Below, piece by piece: positions 17,623 through 26,499 of a stretch of 64,000 nucleotides of DNA. The position numbers were made by a program, and so were the translations under genes. The notes beneath the pieces were generated by a model. It did not search any database, was not told the origin of the DNA, and saw only the letters and a list, made by a program, of their open reading frames with translations. Every line of letters starts with the position of its first letter. The first letter of the stretch is position 1. The DNA lies in assembly GCF_007676705.1 (NCBI RefSeq), contig NZ_VEBF01000001.1, positions 1,860,001-1,924,000 of the forward strand, in the 5' to 3' direction. The stretch comes from Paenibacillus xylanexedens (GTDB lineage Bacteria > Bacillota > Bacilli > Paenibacillales > Paenibacillaceae).

Positions 17623-18417
17623 ATGACAGAACAACGTTTGGAAGGCAAAGTGGCGATTGTAACCGGAGGTGGATCGGGTATTGGTCAGGCTACCGCTATT
17701 CGTTTCGCCGAGCATGGGGCCAAAGTGTACATGCTGGATCGTACACCCGAAAATGCAGAGGAAACCAAGCAGACGATTGAAAAAGCTGGTGGAGAAGCTT
17801 ATGTGATCGAGTGTGACATCTCCAAACCGGACAATGTACAGAAGGCGATCAATCAGGCCGCTGCTGAAGCGGGTAAACTGGATATCATATTTGCAAATGC
17901 CGGCATTAACGGCACGATGGCCCCAATCGAAACGATGGAAATTGAGGACTGGGACCAGACGATGGAGATCAATATGCGCGGAACCTTCGCAACCGTCAAA
18001 TATGCAATTCCCCATCTGAAAGAACATGGCGGCAGCATCATTATCACCAGTTCCATTAACGGTAATCGGGTCTTCTCAGGGATCGGATTCTCTGCATACG
18101 CTTCCAGCAAAGCAGGGCAAACCGCATTTACGAAGATGGCTGCACTGGAACTGGCTCGTTATAAGATTCGCGTAAACGCCGTCTGCCCAGGAGCTATCGA
18201 TACCAACATCGATGATAACACCTATCCGTCGGATGATCTGAAAGAAGTACAGATTCCTGTTGAATTCCCTGAAGGACATGAACATCCGCTCAAGGGCGAA
18301 CCTGGAACATCGAAGCAAGTGGCTAACCTGGTACTGTTCCTCGCTTCCGATGAAGCTTCCCATGTTACAGGTACACGAATCTACGTGGATGGTGCAGAAT
18401 CTTTGCTCCGCGGTTAA
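17623..18417 (+). CDS. Short-chain dehydrogenase/reductase (SDR)
   Basis: 264-residue classical SDR. The NAD(P)-binding motif TGGGSGIG lies at about 14-21, NAG in FANAGING, and the catalytic Ser-Tyr-Lys set in ITSSINGN and YASSKAG. An acidic residue after strand 2 (MLDRTP) suggests a preference for NAD. The C-terminal GTRIYVDGAESLLRG matches the usual VDGG ending with AES. The substrate is unknown. The ATG at 17623 is used because GGAGGG is 8 nt upstream; an earlier ATG at 17608 overlaps that site. Confidence 0.92.
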   Translation: MTEQRLEGKVAIVTGGGSGIGQATAIRFAEHGAKVYMLDRTPENAEETKQTIEKAGGEAYVIECDISKPDNVQKAINQAAAEAGKLDIIFANAGINGTMAPIETMEIEDWDQTMEINMRGTFATVKYAIPHLKEHGGSIIITSSINGNRVFSGIGFSAYASSKAGQTAFTKMAALELARYKIRVNAVCPGAIDTNIDDNTYPSDDLKEVQIPVEFPEGHEHPLKGEPGTSKQVANLVLFLASDEASHVTGTRIYVDGAESLLRG

Positions 18418-18456
18418 CATCAACATAAAGTTGTCCCGTTTCAGGGACAACAGCAG

Positions 18457-18507
18457 AACATCCCGCAAGCGATCTGAACGAATCAGATTACTGCGGGATG
18501 TTTTATT
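18457..18507. terminator. Intrinsic terminator of SDR gene
   Basis: Arms AACATCCCGCA / TGCGGGATGTT with an inner ATCTGA/TCAGAT pairing, then a T-rich run. A smaller hairpin (TTGTCCC/GGGACAA, 18431-18450) precedes it. Confidence 0.85.
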
Positions 18508-18557
18508 TATGCACAGTTAGTAATCATACGGAGCAGGCGCAACTACAAGGATTATCT

Positions 18558-19319
18558 CTAAACCGCGGGGCTTTTCCCCTTTTTCATACGATGATTCAAC
18601 CGGTCCGGAATGGCAAAAAGCAGAACATACATCAGCGAAAACAACACCAGTGCCAGAACCTCTTCCCCAAGGATGTACATGGGATAAGGCCCCAGCATAT
18701 CCAGGACCGAAGGTGTACTCGGCTTGTATCTCAGGAACATATAATTCGCATTGAGCAGAATATCTACAATATATACGAACAGTGCTGCTACGTTCATAAA
18801 TATCATCGATCCCGCTACAGATCTCCAGCTAGGTCGCAGCTGTTCCACCCACGTCATGTAGAGTAAAGCGAGAATGATGCAGGCATGAGCGACGAAAAAT
18901 TGAATGAATCTAAAATGTGCAAACGCATAGCCCAAATTAGGAGTAAGAATGGCCATAAGGGCTCCTGCGATGCCTGCGAACAACAGTGCCGAATATAACC
19001 AACGACTGCGTGTGAGTAATAACACCCCCGATAATAACAAAGACAAACTGCATAGTTCGAGTGGCAGTGATGTCTGCAGGCTCCACACACCGCCATATAT
19101 GTACCAGAGTTGCAGCACGATTTCACAACCCAACATGATACAAGCGAGAACAATCCGCAGTGTAAGGCGTGCCCTCTCTGACCACAATCGAAGCCGGTGT
19201 CGAAGTAAAAACAACAGCGCAATCAGTACTGCAATTAAGCTAATGGTTACGATATGTGAAGTGGAGAACAGAATAAACAGCTCAGCATCATACGGGTCCA
19301 GCCATGGTGGATACGTCAT
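18558..19319 (-). CDS. TIGR02206/YwaF-family integral membrane protein
   Basis: 253-residue membrane protein with about seven TM helices. Family features are LPLELCSLSLLLSGVLLL, the HFRFIQFFVAHACI segment and the conserved NANYMFLRYKPSTPSVLDML / GPYPMYILGEEVL end. The family is widespread in Firmicutes and its role is undefined. GGAGAGAAGAG precedes the ATG at 19317-19319. It seems monocistronic. Confidence 0.85.
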   Translation of the reverse strand: MTYPPWLDPYDAELFILFSTSHIVTISLIAVLIALLFLLRHRLRLWSERARLTLRIVLACIMLGCEIVLQLWYIYGGVWSLQTSLPLELCSLSLLLSGVLLLTRSRWLYSALLFAGIAGALMAILTPNLGYAFAHFRFIQFFVAHACIILALLYMTWVEQLRPSWRSVAGSMIFMNVAALFVYIVDILLNANYMFLRYKPSTPSVLDMLGPYPMYILGEEVLALVLFSLMYVLLFAIPDRLNHRMKKGKSPAV

Positions 19320-19431
19320 GCATCTCTTCTCTCCTTTGTAATCATCTCACCAACATTATCTCTCTTTAATGTTAACTTTTTCATTTTGCCATTGAATGAA
19401 ATTACTGTCCAGTTGGAATTCTAAATAAGGA

Positions 19432-19461
19432 TTGTAATTTAAATATCTTTATGTTAAGATA
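19432..19461 (+). promoter_or_regulatory. Promoter with overlapping palindromic operator, MhqR-like
   Basis: A possible -35 TTGTAA (19432-19437) and -10 TAAGAT (19455-19460) are 17 nt apart. The -10 is embedded in the palindrome TATCTTTATGTTAAGATA (19444-19461), whose outer arms match the MhqR box pattern TATCT-N-AGATA known for MarR-type quinone-responsive repressors. The link to MhqR is inference, supported by the MhqO-like gene downstream. Confidence 0.5.
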
Positions 19462-19583
19462 AATTCAGGAACAAAACACACTAAAAGTTAGTAACTTTCT
19501 CAATAGACAATAAATTAAAAACACACTCACATGATGTTCAGCTACACGTTTACACTAAATCATTTCATCCAGGAGGAATTTAT

Positions 19584-20558
19584 ATGCAAATCAAAGGACT
19601 TCACCACGTATCAGCACTAACCGCACACGCCGATCAGAACTATCATTTCTACACTAATATCATGGGGCTTCGCCTCATTAAGAAAACAGTCAACCAGGAC
19701 GATGTGTCCGTATACCATCTCTTCTATGGTGATGAGAAAGGCAATCCGGGTACCGAGCTTACCTTCTTCGAGATTCCGATGGCCGGACAGACTCGTGAAG
19801 GCGTGAACAGTATATCAGGAACGTCACTCCGTGTTCCTAATGATAAGGCTCTTACGTACTGGCAACAGCGTTTTGACGAATTCGAAGTTGATCATGGAGA
19901 GATTGTTCAACGGGGCGGCCGTGCCACGCTCTCATTCACAGACTTTGAAGGACAACGTCTGATTCTGGTCTCGGATGAGCACAATACAGGTGTTGCTGGT
20001 GGCAAACCGTGGGATCAGAGCCCTGTACCTGCTGAATATGGCATTGTAGGCTTGGGCCCCATCCATCTTACGGTAAAAGACGCCTCCCTTACCGCTCCGG
20101 TTCTTACCGAACTGCTTGGTTTCAGAGCGAAAGGAAGCTACCCTGCCTTTACTCCAGGTCAACCTGATGTACTGGTCTTTGAATCGGGCGAAGGTGGCAG
20201 CGGCTCCGAAGTACATGTTGAAGAACGAAATGACCTTGCCCAAGAACGTCCTGGACGTGGCAGTGTGCACCATGTTGCTTTCCGCGTGGATAATGAGGAA
20301 GAACTCAAACAATGGGTGGAACGGGTTCATAACTTCCAATTCCCTAACTCCGGTTTTGTAGACCGCTTCTACTTCCGTTCCCTGTATTTCCGTGAAGCAA
20401 ACGGTATACTGTTCGAACTGGCCACCGATGGTCCGGGATTCGATACAGACGAAGAATTGGCACATCTGGGAGAATCGCTTGCCTTGCCACCATTCCTTGA
20501 AGGTCGCCGTGCCGAGATTGAAGCCAATCTCAAACCGCTGGACACCGTCATCCGCTAA
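19584..20558 (+). CDS. MhqO-like ring-cleaving dioxygenase (two VOC domains)
   Basis: 324-residue tandem vicinal-oxygen-chelate protein of the MhqA/MhqE/MhqO family, linked in Bacillus to thiol-dependent quinone and diamide resistance. The N-terminal VOC domain begins KGLHHVSALTAHADQNYHFY; the second has VHHVAFRVDNEEE and ILFELATDGPGF, giving the His, His and Glu metal ligands. The PGTELTFFEIP segment is typical of the group. AGGAGG lies 8 nt before the ATG. A quinone-type repressor operator is suggested upstream. It is a single-gene unit; the quinone substrate is inferred from the family. Confidence 0.9.
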   Translation: MQIKGLHHVSALTAHADQNYHFYTNIMGLRLIKKTVNQDDVSVYHLFYGDEKGNPGTELTFFEIPMAGQTREGVNSISGTSLRVPNDKALTYWQQRFDEFEVDHGEIVQRGGRATLSFTDFEGQRLILVSDEHNTGVAGGKPWDQSPVPAEYGIVGLGPIHLTVKDASLTAPVLTELLGFRAKGSYPAFTPGQPDVLVFESGEGGSGSEVHVEERNDLAQERPGRGSVHHVAFRVDNEEELKQWVERVHNFQFPNSGFVDRFYFRSLYFREANGILFELATDGPGFDTDEELAHLGESLALPPFLEGRRAEIEANLKPLDTVIR

Positions 20559-20601
20559 GCGAATCTGACTAGCGTTCTCTATACATCTGTACAAGCAAAT
20601 A

Positions 20602-20664
20602 AAAACGATTATCGCTTATGCATTCCGGAGATGATCCGGGTAAGGCAGAGCCGGTAATCGTTTT
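20602..20664 (+). terminator. Probable terminator of the dioxygenase gene
   Basis: Arms AAAACGATTA / TAATCGTTTT enclosing a long loop with an internal CCGG/CCGG pairing; T-rich after. Confidence 0.55.
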
Positions 20665-20702
20665 GATTTGATCTATTTTATATTTTCTCTGGGCAGCACA
20701 AA

Positions 20703-20738
20703 ACGAGGCTGTATGTCTCGATTTTTTTCAGCCTCGCC
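20703..20738 (-). terminator. Probable terminator of the minus-strand lipid-anchored or membrane protein gene
   Basis: Stem CGAGGCTG / CAGCCTCG followed on the minus strand by GTTTTG, about 120 nt downstream of the stop at 20860. Confidence 0.5.
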
Positions 20739-20859
20739 CTGTCCTCTCTGTCCGTCAAAACAGAAAGGGAGATATTTTTTTCACTTGCTTACTGGCAATA
20801 CTTCACTTTCACCACGAGAACTGCCAATCCCCGCCACACTAGGTGTCTATACTGCGATA

Positions 20860-21705
20860 TCAATCAAAGGATTCATAATATTCTTCTTCGTACATTTCCA
20901 TACTGTAGTTCAAATCTACAGCCTTCCACTCGCCATCTCTATATTCATAAGCGAATGTGAGATCACCGGCATACAGCCCCATACCGTAAGCACCCGATGC
21001 CGATACAACAAGCTTGCCATTCTCCAGACTATAATACGTTACTCCACCAAACTTAAGTTCTTCGTTATACACGCCGTCACTCGTGTCTTCCTCCATCGAA
21101 GAGGGTTCTGCCGGAACTCCGTCAACGGTAACGTCAATGTCGATCCGATTGGATGTAACATTAATTCTCGAATTCACATGCTCCTTCACAATCTCATCCA
21201 GAGATTGCATCTCCATCTCATCCAGCGTCACCGGATCAACAATACGTGCTTGTCCCAAATAAATACCTGTTCCATGACCTTCCGTGTACAAAACAACAAT
21301 CTCTTTCTGGCCGTCTCCATTCAGATCCAGCTCGTGTACTTCGGGTTTGTAAGACCCACCTTCTCCCTGCCAATCACTGAATTCTCGCGTCTTGCCGTCC
21401 ACTTCCAAAATCATTCCGTTATATATATATCCTGAACCCTCAACTTTCATAGGGTATAATCTGACATTTTCATTCTCAGGTGCAACCGAAACGTTCTCCT
21501 CTTTCACGGGAATTGATTCCTTCGTTGTCTTCGCTGTGTCATGCATATTATCTATATTAGAAGCCTCGACCACTTCGGTCTGGCTGGATTGATCATCTAT
21601 GTTAAGCTGTTTTTGTGATTCATTCATGGTTCTGGCAGCTGAAGTTGTACTAATCGTAGCTACCGCCAAAATAATCATCAGCAGGATACCTGTCCAAGTT
21701 TTCAA
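20860..21705 (-). CDS. Membrane-anchored protein with EF-hand-like repeat, unknown function
   Basis: 281 residues when started at the TTG at 21703-21705, which has AAGGAG (21715-21720) 9 nt upstream and opens directly into a hydrophobic export or anchor segment (MKTWTGILLMIILAVATIST). A longer frame to 21765 lacks a ribosome site. The mature part begins with an acidic low-complexity linker and then shows HELDLNGDGQKEIVVLY, a calcium-binding-like DxNxDG loop as in FG-GAP/VCBS repeats. An acidic C-terminus follows (YSMEMYEEEYYESFD). No enzyme motif is recognised. Confidence 0.7.
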   Translation of the reverse strand: MKTWTGILLMIILAVATISTTSAARTMNESQKQLNIDDQSSQTEVVEASNIDNMHDTAKTTKESIPVKEENVSVAPENENVRLYPMKVEGSGYIYNGMILEVDGKTREFSDWQGEGGSYKPEVHELDLNGDGQKEIVVLYTEGHGTGIYLGQARIVDPVTLDEMEMQSLDEIVKEHVNSRINVTSNRIDIDVTVDGVPAEPSSMEEDTSDGVYNEELKFGGVTYYSLENGKLVVSASGAYGMGLYAGDLTFAYEYRDGEWKAVDLNYSMEMYEEEYYESFD

Positions 21706-21882
21706 TATACTGGGCTCCTTCTTCTGTTGTGATAATCTTATTATATCTTCATTTATCGCCTGCAAGTTGCGAATTTGTTAATCTTTCAAAAAAAAATCTT
21801 TACAAATTTCTGTTTTCACGAAAGAACGTTCGGCTTTAACCAGAATAAGCAAATTCCTAAGTCAAAATGGTTCTCACAAAGC

Positions 21883-21922
21883 AAAAAAAATTCCGAACAC
21901 AGCTCAAGGCTGCATCCGGAAT
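21883..21922 (-). terminator. Terminator overlapping the chemoreceptor stop codon
   Basis: On the minus strand ATTCCG...CGGAAT encloses a CAGCC/GGCTG-type inner stem and is followed by eight Ts. The last codons and the stop of the chemoreceptor gene lie in the 5' arm. Confidence 0.8.
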
Positions 21923-23187
21923 GCTTTGGTTTTGTCCATTAATCGATCGGTTAACTGTCTTAGTTCTTCAGCCGAGGATGAAATCTCCTCCATGATGGCT
22001 GTCTCTTCGTGTGCGGCATCCATGATTCGTCTTGCCTCATCCGAGAACGATCCGGCTTTACCCTGGATCTTCTTCACATGACCATGCGTTTGTTCCACCC
22101 GGCCTGTCTGTTCTGCAATCTTGGAACCAATATCATGTGCACCCTTCATGAATACTTCCACCGTACCTGTCAGTTCATGCAACGTCTGATCCACAGAGAT
22201 GGTCCGCTCCGATTCATTAACCACCAGACCATGCTGCTCATGAGACAGTTGTGCCGTCTCCCTGATCCGCTGCTGCACACGACTGATCAGCTCATTAATA
22301 CGATGCACCGATTCCTTACTCTCGTCTGCCAGCTTACGGATCTGCTGTGCCACGACTGCAAAACCTGAACCTTCTTCGCCGGCTCGTGCTGCCTCAATGG
22401 AAGCATTCAGGGCAAGCAGTCCTGTTTCCTCAGCAATGTTTTTGACAGATTGGGTAATCACTTCGATATCGGAAGCTTCCTTTTCCAGCAACAGCATAAT
22501 GTCGCGGGAACGATTGTGAGATTCGGCCAGCTCGTCCATTCCTTTCATCAGTGATGAAAAGGTCTGCTTCGTATGATCCACCGATCGTTCCATTTGACCA
22601 GACATCTCTGTCATCCCCATGGATTGGCTGTGCATACGCTGGAAATCGTTCAACATCTCATCCGCAGTGATCAGGGACTGATGGGAAGTGACTTTCTGCT
22701 CTTCTACTCCCACCGCAATATGATCTACCGCTTCCGACATCATCTCGATCTGCTCGGCAGCTTGGGTAATCGCTTCACTAAGGGACTGGGCATTCTGTGA
22801 TGTGGTCCGTGTACTGTCCGCAATATCGTTTACAATACTTCTGAGATTAGAAACCATTACGCGAAAAGCATCATATAATACAGTAAGTTCATCCTGCGCA
22901 CGTCGCTGCGGAATCTCGGTTGTGAGATCCCCGGATGAAACTTGTTGTGCCGCACGAGAAAGCTGAACAATCGGGCGAGTCAGCCAGCGAGAGGCGAACC
23001 ACCCGAGAATTCCGTTCCAACACACCCCCATAACAAGGATGATGGAGATATACAACCAGCTTGGCATGTTGAATGAGAGCCAGTCCTGGAGGAAAAATAT
23101 AAAAAAGCCGCTAGTTCCGTACGTAATAATTGAGATCAGTACCAAACCCGCGACTGTCTTTGCGCCTAAAGTCCATTTCATATTCAC
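21904..23187 (-). CDS. Methyl-accepting chemotaxis protein with no extracellular sensor domain
   Basis: 427 residues. Two TM helices are separated by only a short loop (about residues 10-65), followed by HAMP ([22 protein letters not shown]) and the signalling domain with tip [20 protein letters not shown] and [20 protein letters not shown]. There is no sizeable periplasmic-side domain, so it probably senses membrane state, energy or a partner protein. The start is uncertain: GTG 23185-23187 has AGGAC about 7 nt upstream; ATG 23179-23181 has GGGGTG 5 nt upstream. It differs from the receptor at 3520-5256 in the sensor part. Confidence 0.92.
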   Translation of the reverse strand: MNMKWTLGAKTVAGLVLISIITYGTSGFFIFFLQDWLSFNMPSWLYISIILVMGVCWNGILGWFASRWLTRPIVQLSRAAQQVSSGDLTTEIPQRRAQDELTVLYDAFRVMVSNLRSIVNDIADSTRTTSQNAQSLSEAITQAAEQIEMMSEAVDHIAVGVEEQKVTSHQSLITADEMLNDFQRMHSQSMGMTEMSGQMERSVDHTKQTFSSLMKGMDELAESHNRSRDIMLLLEKEASDIEVITQSVKNIAEETGLLALNASIEAARAGEEGSGFAVVAQQIRKLADESKESVHRINELISRVQQRIRETAQLSHEQHGLVVNESERTISVDQTLHELTGTVEVFMKGAHDIGSKIAEQTGRVEQTHGHVKKIQGKAGSFSDEARRIMDAAHEETAIMEEISSSAEELRQLTDRLMDKTKAFRMQP

Positions 23188-23414
23188 ACCCCGTAGTCCT
23201 TTTTTCCTATTTTACCAATCATGTACCAAATATCATGTGACATACATCACTGAAAACGTTCTATCTACGCCTTGCTTATGGTCCATGCATGACTTCTCTA
23301 CCATGTAGTGCATAATGGATAAGACAAGCTTTTCAGCCCCCTTTAATGATGACTGCGTGTAAAGTAAATCCCTAATTTAAATTATTATCGGCAAATCAGA
23401 CAAAATGATTTAGC

Positions 23415-23444
23415 TTGGCATCCATTTTGCTTAAATGATATACT
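23415..23444 (+). promoter_or_regulatory. aspA promoter region: sigma-54-type -24/-12 overlapping a sigma-A-type promoter
   Basis: TGGCAT-CCATT-TTGC (23416-23430) fits the sigma-54 consensus TGGCAC-N5-TTGC with GG and GC 10 nt apart. The same bases include a sigma-A reading with -35 TTGGCA (23415-23420), 18-nt spacer and -10 TATACT (23439-23444). Which polymerase form is used cannot be decided from sequence. The rpoN gene lies just beyond aspA. Confidence 0.6.
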
Positions 23445-23505
23445 GAGTGCGCTTCGGCATAGCCGGAGCTGACCTATTTATTGGATGCCACTGGAGGCGA
23501 ACGAA

Positions 23506-24939
23506 ATGTCTACAATGTCCACAAGGACGGAGAAAGATTTTATCGGTGAAAAAGAAATCCCGGCTTATGCTTATTACGGAATTCAGACGGTACGGGCCGT
23601 GGAAAACTTCCCAATTACCGGCGTGCCGGTACACCGGGAGCTGATCACAGCTTTGGCTGCGGTGAAAAAAGCAGCGGCAGTTACGAATATGGAACTGAAA
23701 ATGCTACCAAGCAAAATTGGCGATGTGATTGTCATGGCAGCTGAAGAAATGATGAAAGGCCATCATCATGATCATTTTATTGTAGACTCCATTCAGGGCG
23801 GTGCAGGCACCTCCATGAATATGAATATGAACGAAATTTTGGCCAATCGCGGACTCGAACTGTTATTGCAGAATAAGGGAGATTACTTCCACTGCAATCC
23901 CAATAATCATGTGAACATGTCCCAATCGACTAATGACGTGGTGCCCACAGCACTGCGTATTGCGGCGTACCGACTGTCCGAGACGTTACTGGCAACGATG
24001 AAAAGACTACAGGATGCGTTCCGTAAAAAAGAAGTGGAATTCAACGATGTGGTGAAGGTTGGCCGTACCCATCTTCAGGATGCGGTGCCTATTCGCCTTG
24101 GACAAGAATTCGGAGCTTATGCCCGCGTAATTGGACGGGATATCGAGCGTCTTGAATTCGCTAATCGCCGCCTGCTTACCATTAACATGGGTGCAACTGC
24201 GGTCGGCACAGGACTTAATGCCAAACCCGAATATATCGTCAAAGTTACGGAACATCTGTCCGACGTTACCGGACTACCATTACAAACGGCTGAAGATCTC
24301 GTGGATGCAACGCAGAATACGGATGCCTATCTGGAACTTTCGGCGGCGTTGAAGGTATGTGCGGTCAGCCTGTCCAAAATCTGTAATGATATTCGCATGA
24401 TGGCTTCAGGTCCGCGTGCAGGATTTAATGAATTACGTCTGCCACCGCGTCAGCCAGGATCGTCCATTATGCCGGGCAAAGTTAACCCTGTTATGGCGGA
24501 AGTCATTAACCAGGTATCTTTCCAGGTGATGGGTAATGACCATACGATCTGCATGGCGTGTGAAGCTGGCCAATTCGAGCTGAATGTTATGGGCCCGGTT
24601 ATTGCATTCAATCTGCTGCAATCGCTGAAAATTATGAATAACGGCATTGATGTCTTCACACGTTATGCCGTAGAAGAGATGGAAGCTAACCGTGAGCGCT
24701 GTGAATTAATCATGAAGCAAAGTTTCAGTGTGGTTACGGCGTTGAACCCGCACTTAGGTTATAATGTGGCAGCATCCATCGTAAAGGAAGCGCTCAAGAC
24801 TGGACTTTCCTTGCAGGAGATTATTTTGGAACGCGGACTGCTGACTCTGGATGAACTGGAAGAGATCCTTCATCCGGAACAGATGACGACACCAGGTATT
24901 GCCGGAGAACACTTCCTGCGTAATATGGAACGCTTGTAG
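23506..24939 (+). CDS. aspA: Aspartate ammonia-lyase
   Basis: 477-residue enzyme that deaminates L-aspartate to fumarate and ammonia in the cytoplasm. It has the fumarase/aspartase superfamily signature GSSIMPGKVNPVMAE, with the catalytic Ser on the mobile loop. It also has QGGAGTSMNMNMNEILANR, NMSQSTNDVVPTA and GRTHLQDAVPIRLGQEF. The ATG at 23506 has GGAGG 8 nt upstream; an in-frame ATG at 23485 precedes that site and is not used. The substrate call rests on GTSMNMNMNE (aspartase) rather than the fumarase variant. The gene is likely monocistronic, in a sigma-54-rich neighbourhood. Confidence 0.93.
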   Translation: MSTMSTRTEKDFIGEKEIPAYAYYGIQTVRAVENFPITGVPVHRELITALAAVKKAAAVTNMELKMLPSKIGDVIVMAAEEMMKGHHHDHFIVDSIQGGAGTSMNMNMNEILANRGLELLLQNKGDYFHCNPNNHVNMSQSTNDVVPTALRIAAYRLSETLLATMKRLQDAFRKKEVEFNDVVKVGRTHLQDAVPIRLGQEFGAYARVIGRDIERLEFANRRLLTINMGATAVGTGLNAKPEYIVKVTEHLSDVTGLPLQTAEDLVDATQNTDAYLELSAALKVCAVSLSKICNDIRMMASGPRAGFNELRLPPRQPGSSIMPGKVNPVMAEVINQVSFQVMGNDHTICMACEAGQFELNVMGPVIAFNLLQSLKIMNNGIDVFTRYAVEEMEANRERCELIMKQSFSVVTALNPHLGYNVAASIVKEALKTGLSLQEIILERGLLTLDELEEILHPEQMTTPGIAGEHFLRNMERL

Positions 24940-24985
24940 GAAATTAGATAATCTAATACAGGAACCTGAATAGCGATAATATAAC

Positions 24986-25027
24986 AAGAACCCCCGCAAA
25001 CCGTTCATCCGGTTCGCGGGGGTTCTT
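24986..25027. terminator. Bidirectional intrinsic terminator between aspA and rpoN
   Basis: Arms AAGAACCCCCGC / GCGGGGGTTCTT with an inner ACCG/CGGT stem between convergent genes. Confidence 0.9.
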
Positions 25028-25060
25028 GTATTCAGAGATGATATGACGCCAGCTACTCCA

Positions 25061-26365
25061 TTAATCCCATCGTTTACGCTCAAGGGAAGGCAGAATCTGA
25101 AGCTCCTCCCTGTACTTGGCAACCGTTCTGCGGGAGATGACAATTCCCTCCTCGGCGAGCAGTGTGGCCAAATGACGATCCGAGTACGGCCGCTGCGTCT
25201 GTTCCGTGCGAATGATTTCTTTTAATCTCCGTTTCACCGCTGAGGCAGATGTTTTATCCCCTGACGTTGTGCCGATTCCCGAGGCAAAAAAAGCTCTGAG
25301 TTCATATACACCATGCGGAGTGTCAATGTATTTACCATTGACCGCACGACTTACCGTTGATTCATGCATGCCAATCTTCTCGGCAATAACAGCCAGATTA
25401 AGCGGTCTTATCGCGGAAGGTCCACTGGTCAAAAAGCGCTTCTGCTCTTCCATCACGGCTGCCAGCACACGCATTAATGTTCTGCGCCGCAGGTGCACAC
25501 TACGAATGATCGCCCTCGCCTCTGCCGCACGGGTAGACCAGATTTCGTCCGGTGCCTCATCCCTGATCCAGCGGGTGCAGGCTTCATTCATGGATACACG
25601 AGGGTTACCTGCCGCATGCAGACTGAAATGGGCCTCACCATTACGCAATCCAACAATGGCATCCGGAATAATGTAATGCGGTCGTTCCGTACATCCGATG
25701 GATCGGCAAGGCTTGGGGTCGAGACGTGTAATATAGTCATAGGCAGCCTGGGCTTCACGTGAAGTCATTCCTAATCGATTTCCTGTTCTACCTGGGTGAA
25801 AAGGAACCAGTGATCCCAATCCCGCTTCTACCATGTGTTCAGCGTACAGAACAGCCGATGGATCACGCCTGATCTGGAGCAGCAGACATTCCTGCAGGTT
25901 CCGCGCCCCTACACCTGCGGGGTCCAGCGACTGGAGAAGTTCTAGTCCCGCTGTAATTTCATTCATAGGCAGTCCAAACGCTGCTTGCACCTCTGACAGC
26001 TCAACCGTCAGATACCCATCATCATTAACACACCCTGCCAAGTATATTGATATATTTTCCAATTTATCTGGGATGGTCATCATCCGAATCTGTGCAATCA
26101 GCAATTGTTCCAGTGTAGGTTCGGCACCTTTGGCCTGAAGCAACGGATCATAGGAAGCATAACTACGCTGATCCATTCGCCGCGGGATCCTGGCAAGGGG
26201 CGCCGCTTGTTCTTCCAGTTCAAGCACTGGATTTTCATCTGCGGCATCCTGCAAATAACGGGTCAGATCCTGACCAGACATGGTTAGCAAATGAAAGGAT
26301 TGTTTCATCTCCGGCGTGATGGACAGCCGAATACGTTGTTCCTGTACCAACTGAACACCTAACAT
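25061..26365 (-). CDS. rpoN: RNA polymerase sigma-54 factor
   Basis: 434-residue sigma factor (SigL in Bacillus). The N-terminal activator-interacting region is Gln/Leu-rich (QLVQEQRIRLSITPEMKQSF). A central core-binding domain follows, and the C-terminus holds a helix-turn-helix (IAEKIGMHESTVSRAVNGKY) and the RpoN box (ISRRTVAKYREELQILPS), which reads the -24 element. GGAGGG precedes the ATG at 26363-26365. It lies with genes of amino-acid catabolism whose promoters carry -24/-12 elements, so it probably serves them and the RocR-like activator at 32662. Confidence 0.95.
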   Translation of the reverse strand: MLGVQLVQEQRIRLSITPEMKQSFHLLTMSGQDLTRYLQDAADENPVLELEEQAAPLARIPRRMDQRSYASYDPLLQAKGAEPTLEQLLIAQIRMMTIPDKLENISIYLAGCVNDDGYLTVELSEVQAAFGLPMNEITAGLELLQSLDPAGVGARNLQECLLLQIRRDPSAVLYAEHMVEAGLGSLVPFHPGRTGNRLGMTSREAQAAYDYITRLDPKPCRSIGCTERPHYIIPDAIVGLRNGEAHFSLHAAGNPRVSMNEACTRWIRDEAPDEIWSTRAAEARAIIRSVHLRRRTLMRVLAAVMEEQKRFLTSGPSAIRPLNLAVIAEKIGMHESTVSRAVNGKYIDTPHGVYELRAFFASGIGTTSGDKTSASAVKRRLKEIIRTEQTQRPYSDRHLATLLAEEGIVISRRTVAKYREELQILPSLERKRWD

Positions 26366-26499
26366 CCGTGTCCCTCCTTAAGCATTGCTGGGCAATAAAC
26401 CTCTGTTTTTCTTATACGAACACAAAAGTATTTGCAGGGATAATAGCATACTATTCAAGCGATTGTAAGCACTCTTTTAGCTGAATTATAATAATCTTT

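Noticed and set aside
19932..20594. 220-codon minus-strand ORF opposite the dioxygenase gene
   Set aside because: Shadow of the two VOC domains on the plus strand, with no ribosome site.
20668..21435. Plus-strand ORF of 255 codons opposite the EF-hand-like protein
   Set aside because: Composition is typical of antisense reading, and it covers the minus-strand terminator; the minus-strand frame has a ribosome site, export signal and a calcium-loop motif.
23415..23430. Sigma-54 control of the MhqO-like, aldehyde or alanine dehydrogenase genes generally
   Set aside because: I looked for TGGCAC-N5-TTGC upstream of ald and the dioxygenase gene and found none; only the proline, P5C and aspA regions carry it.
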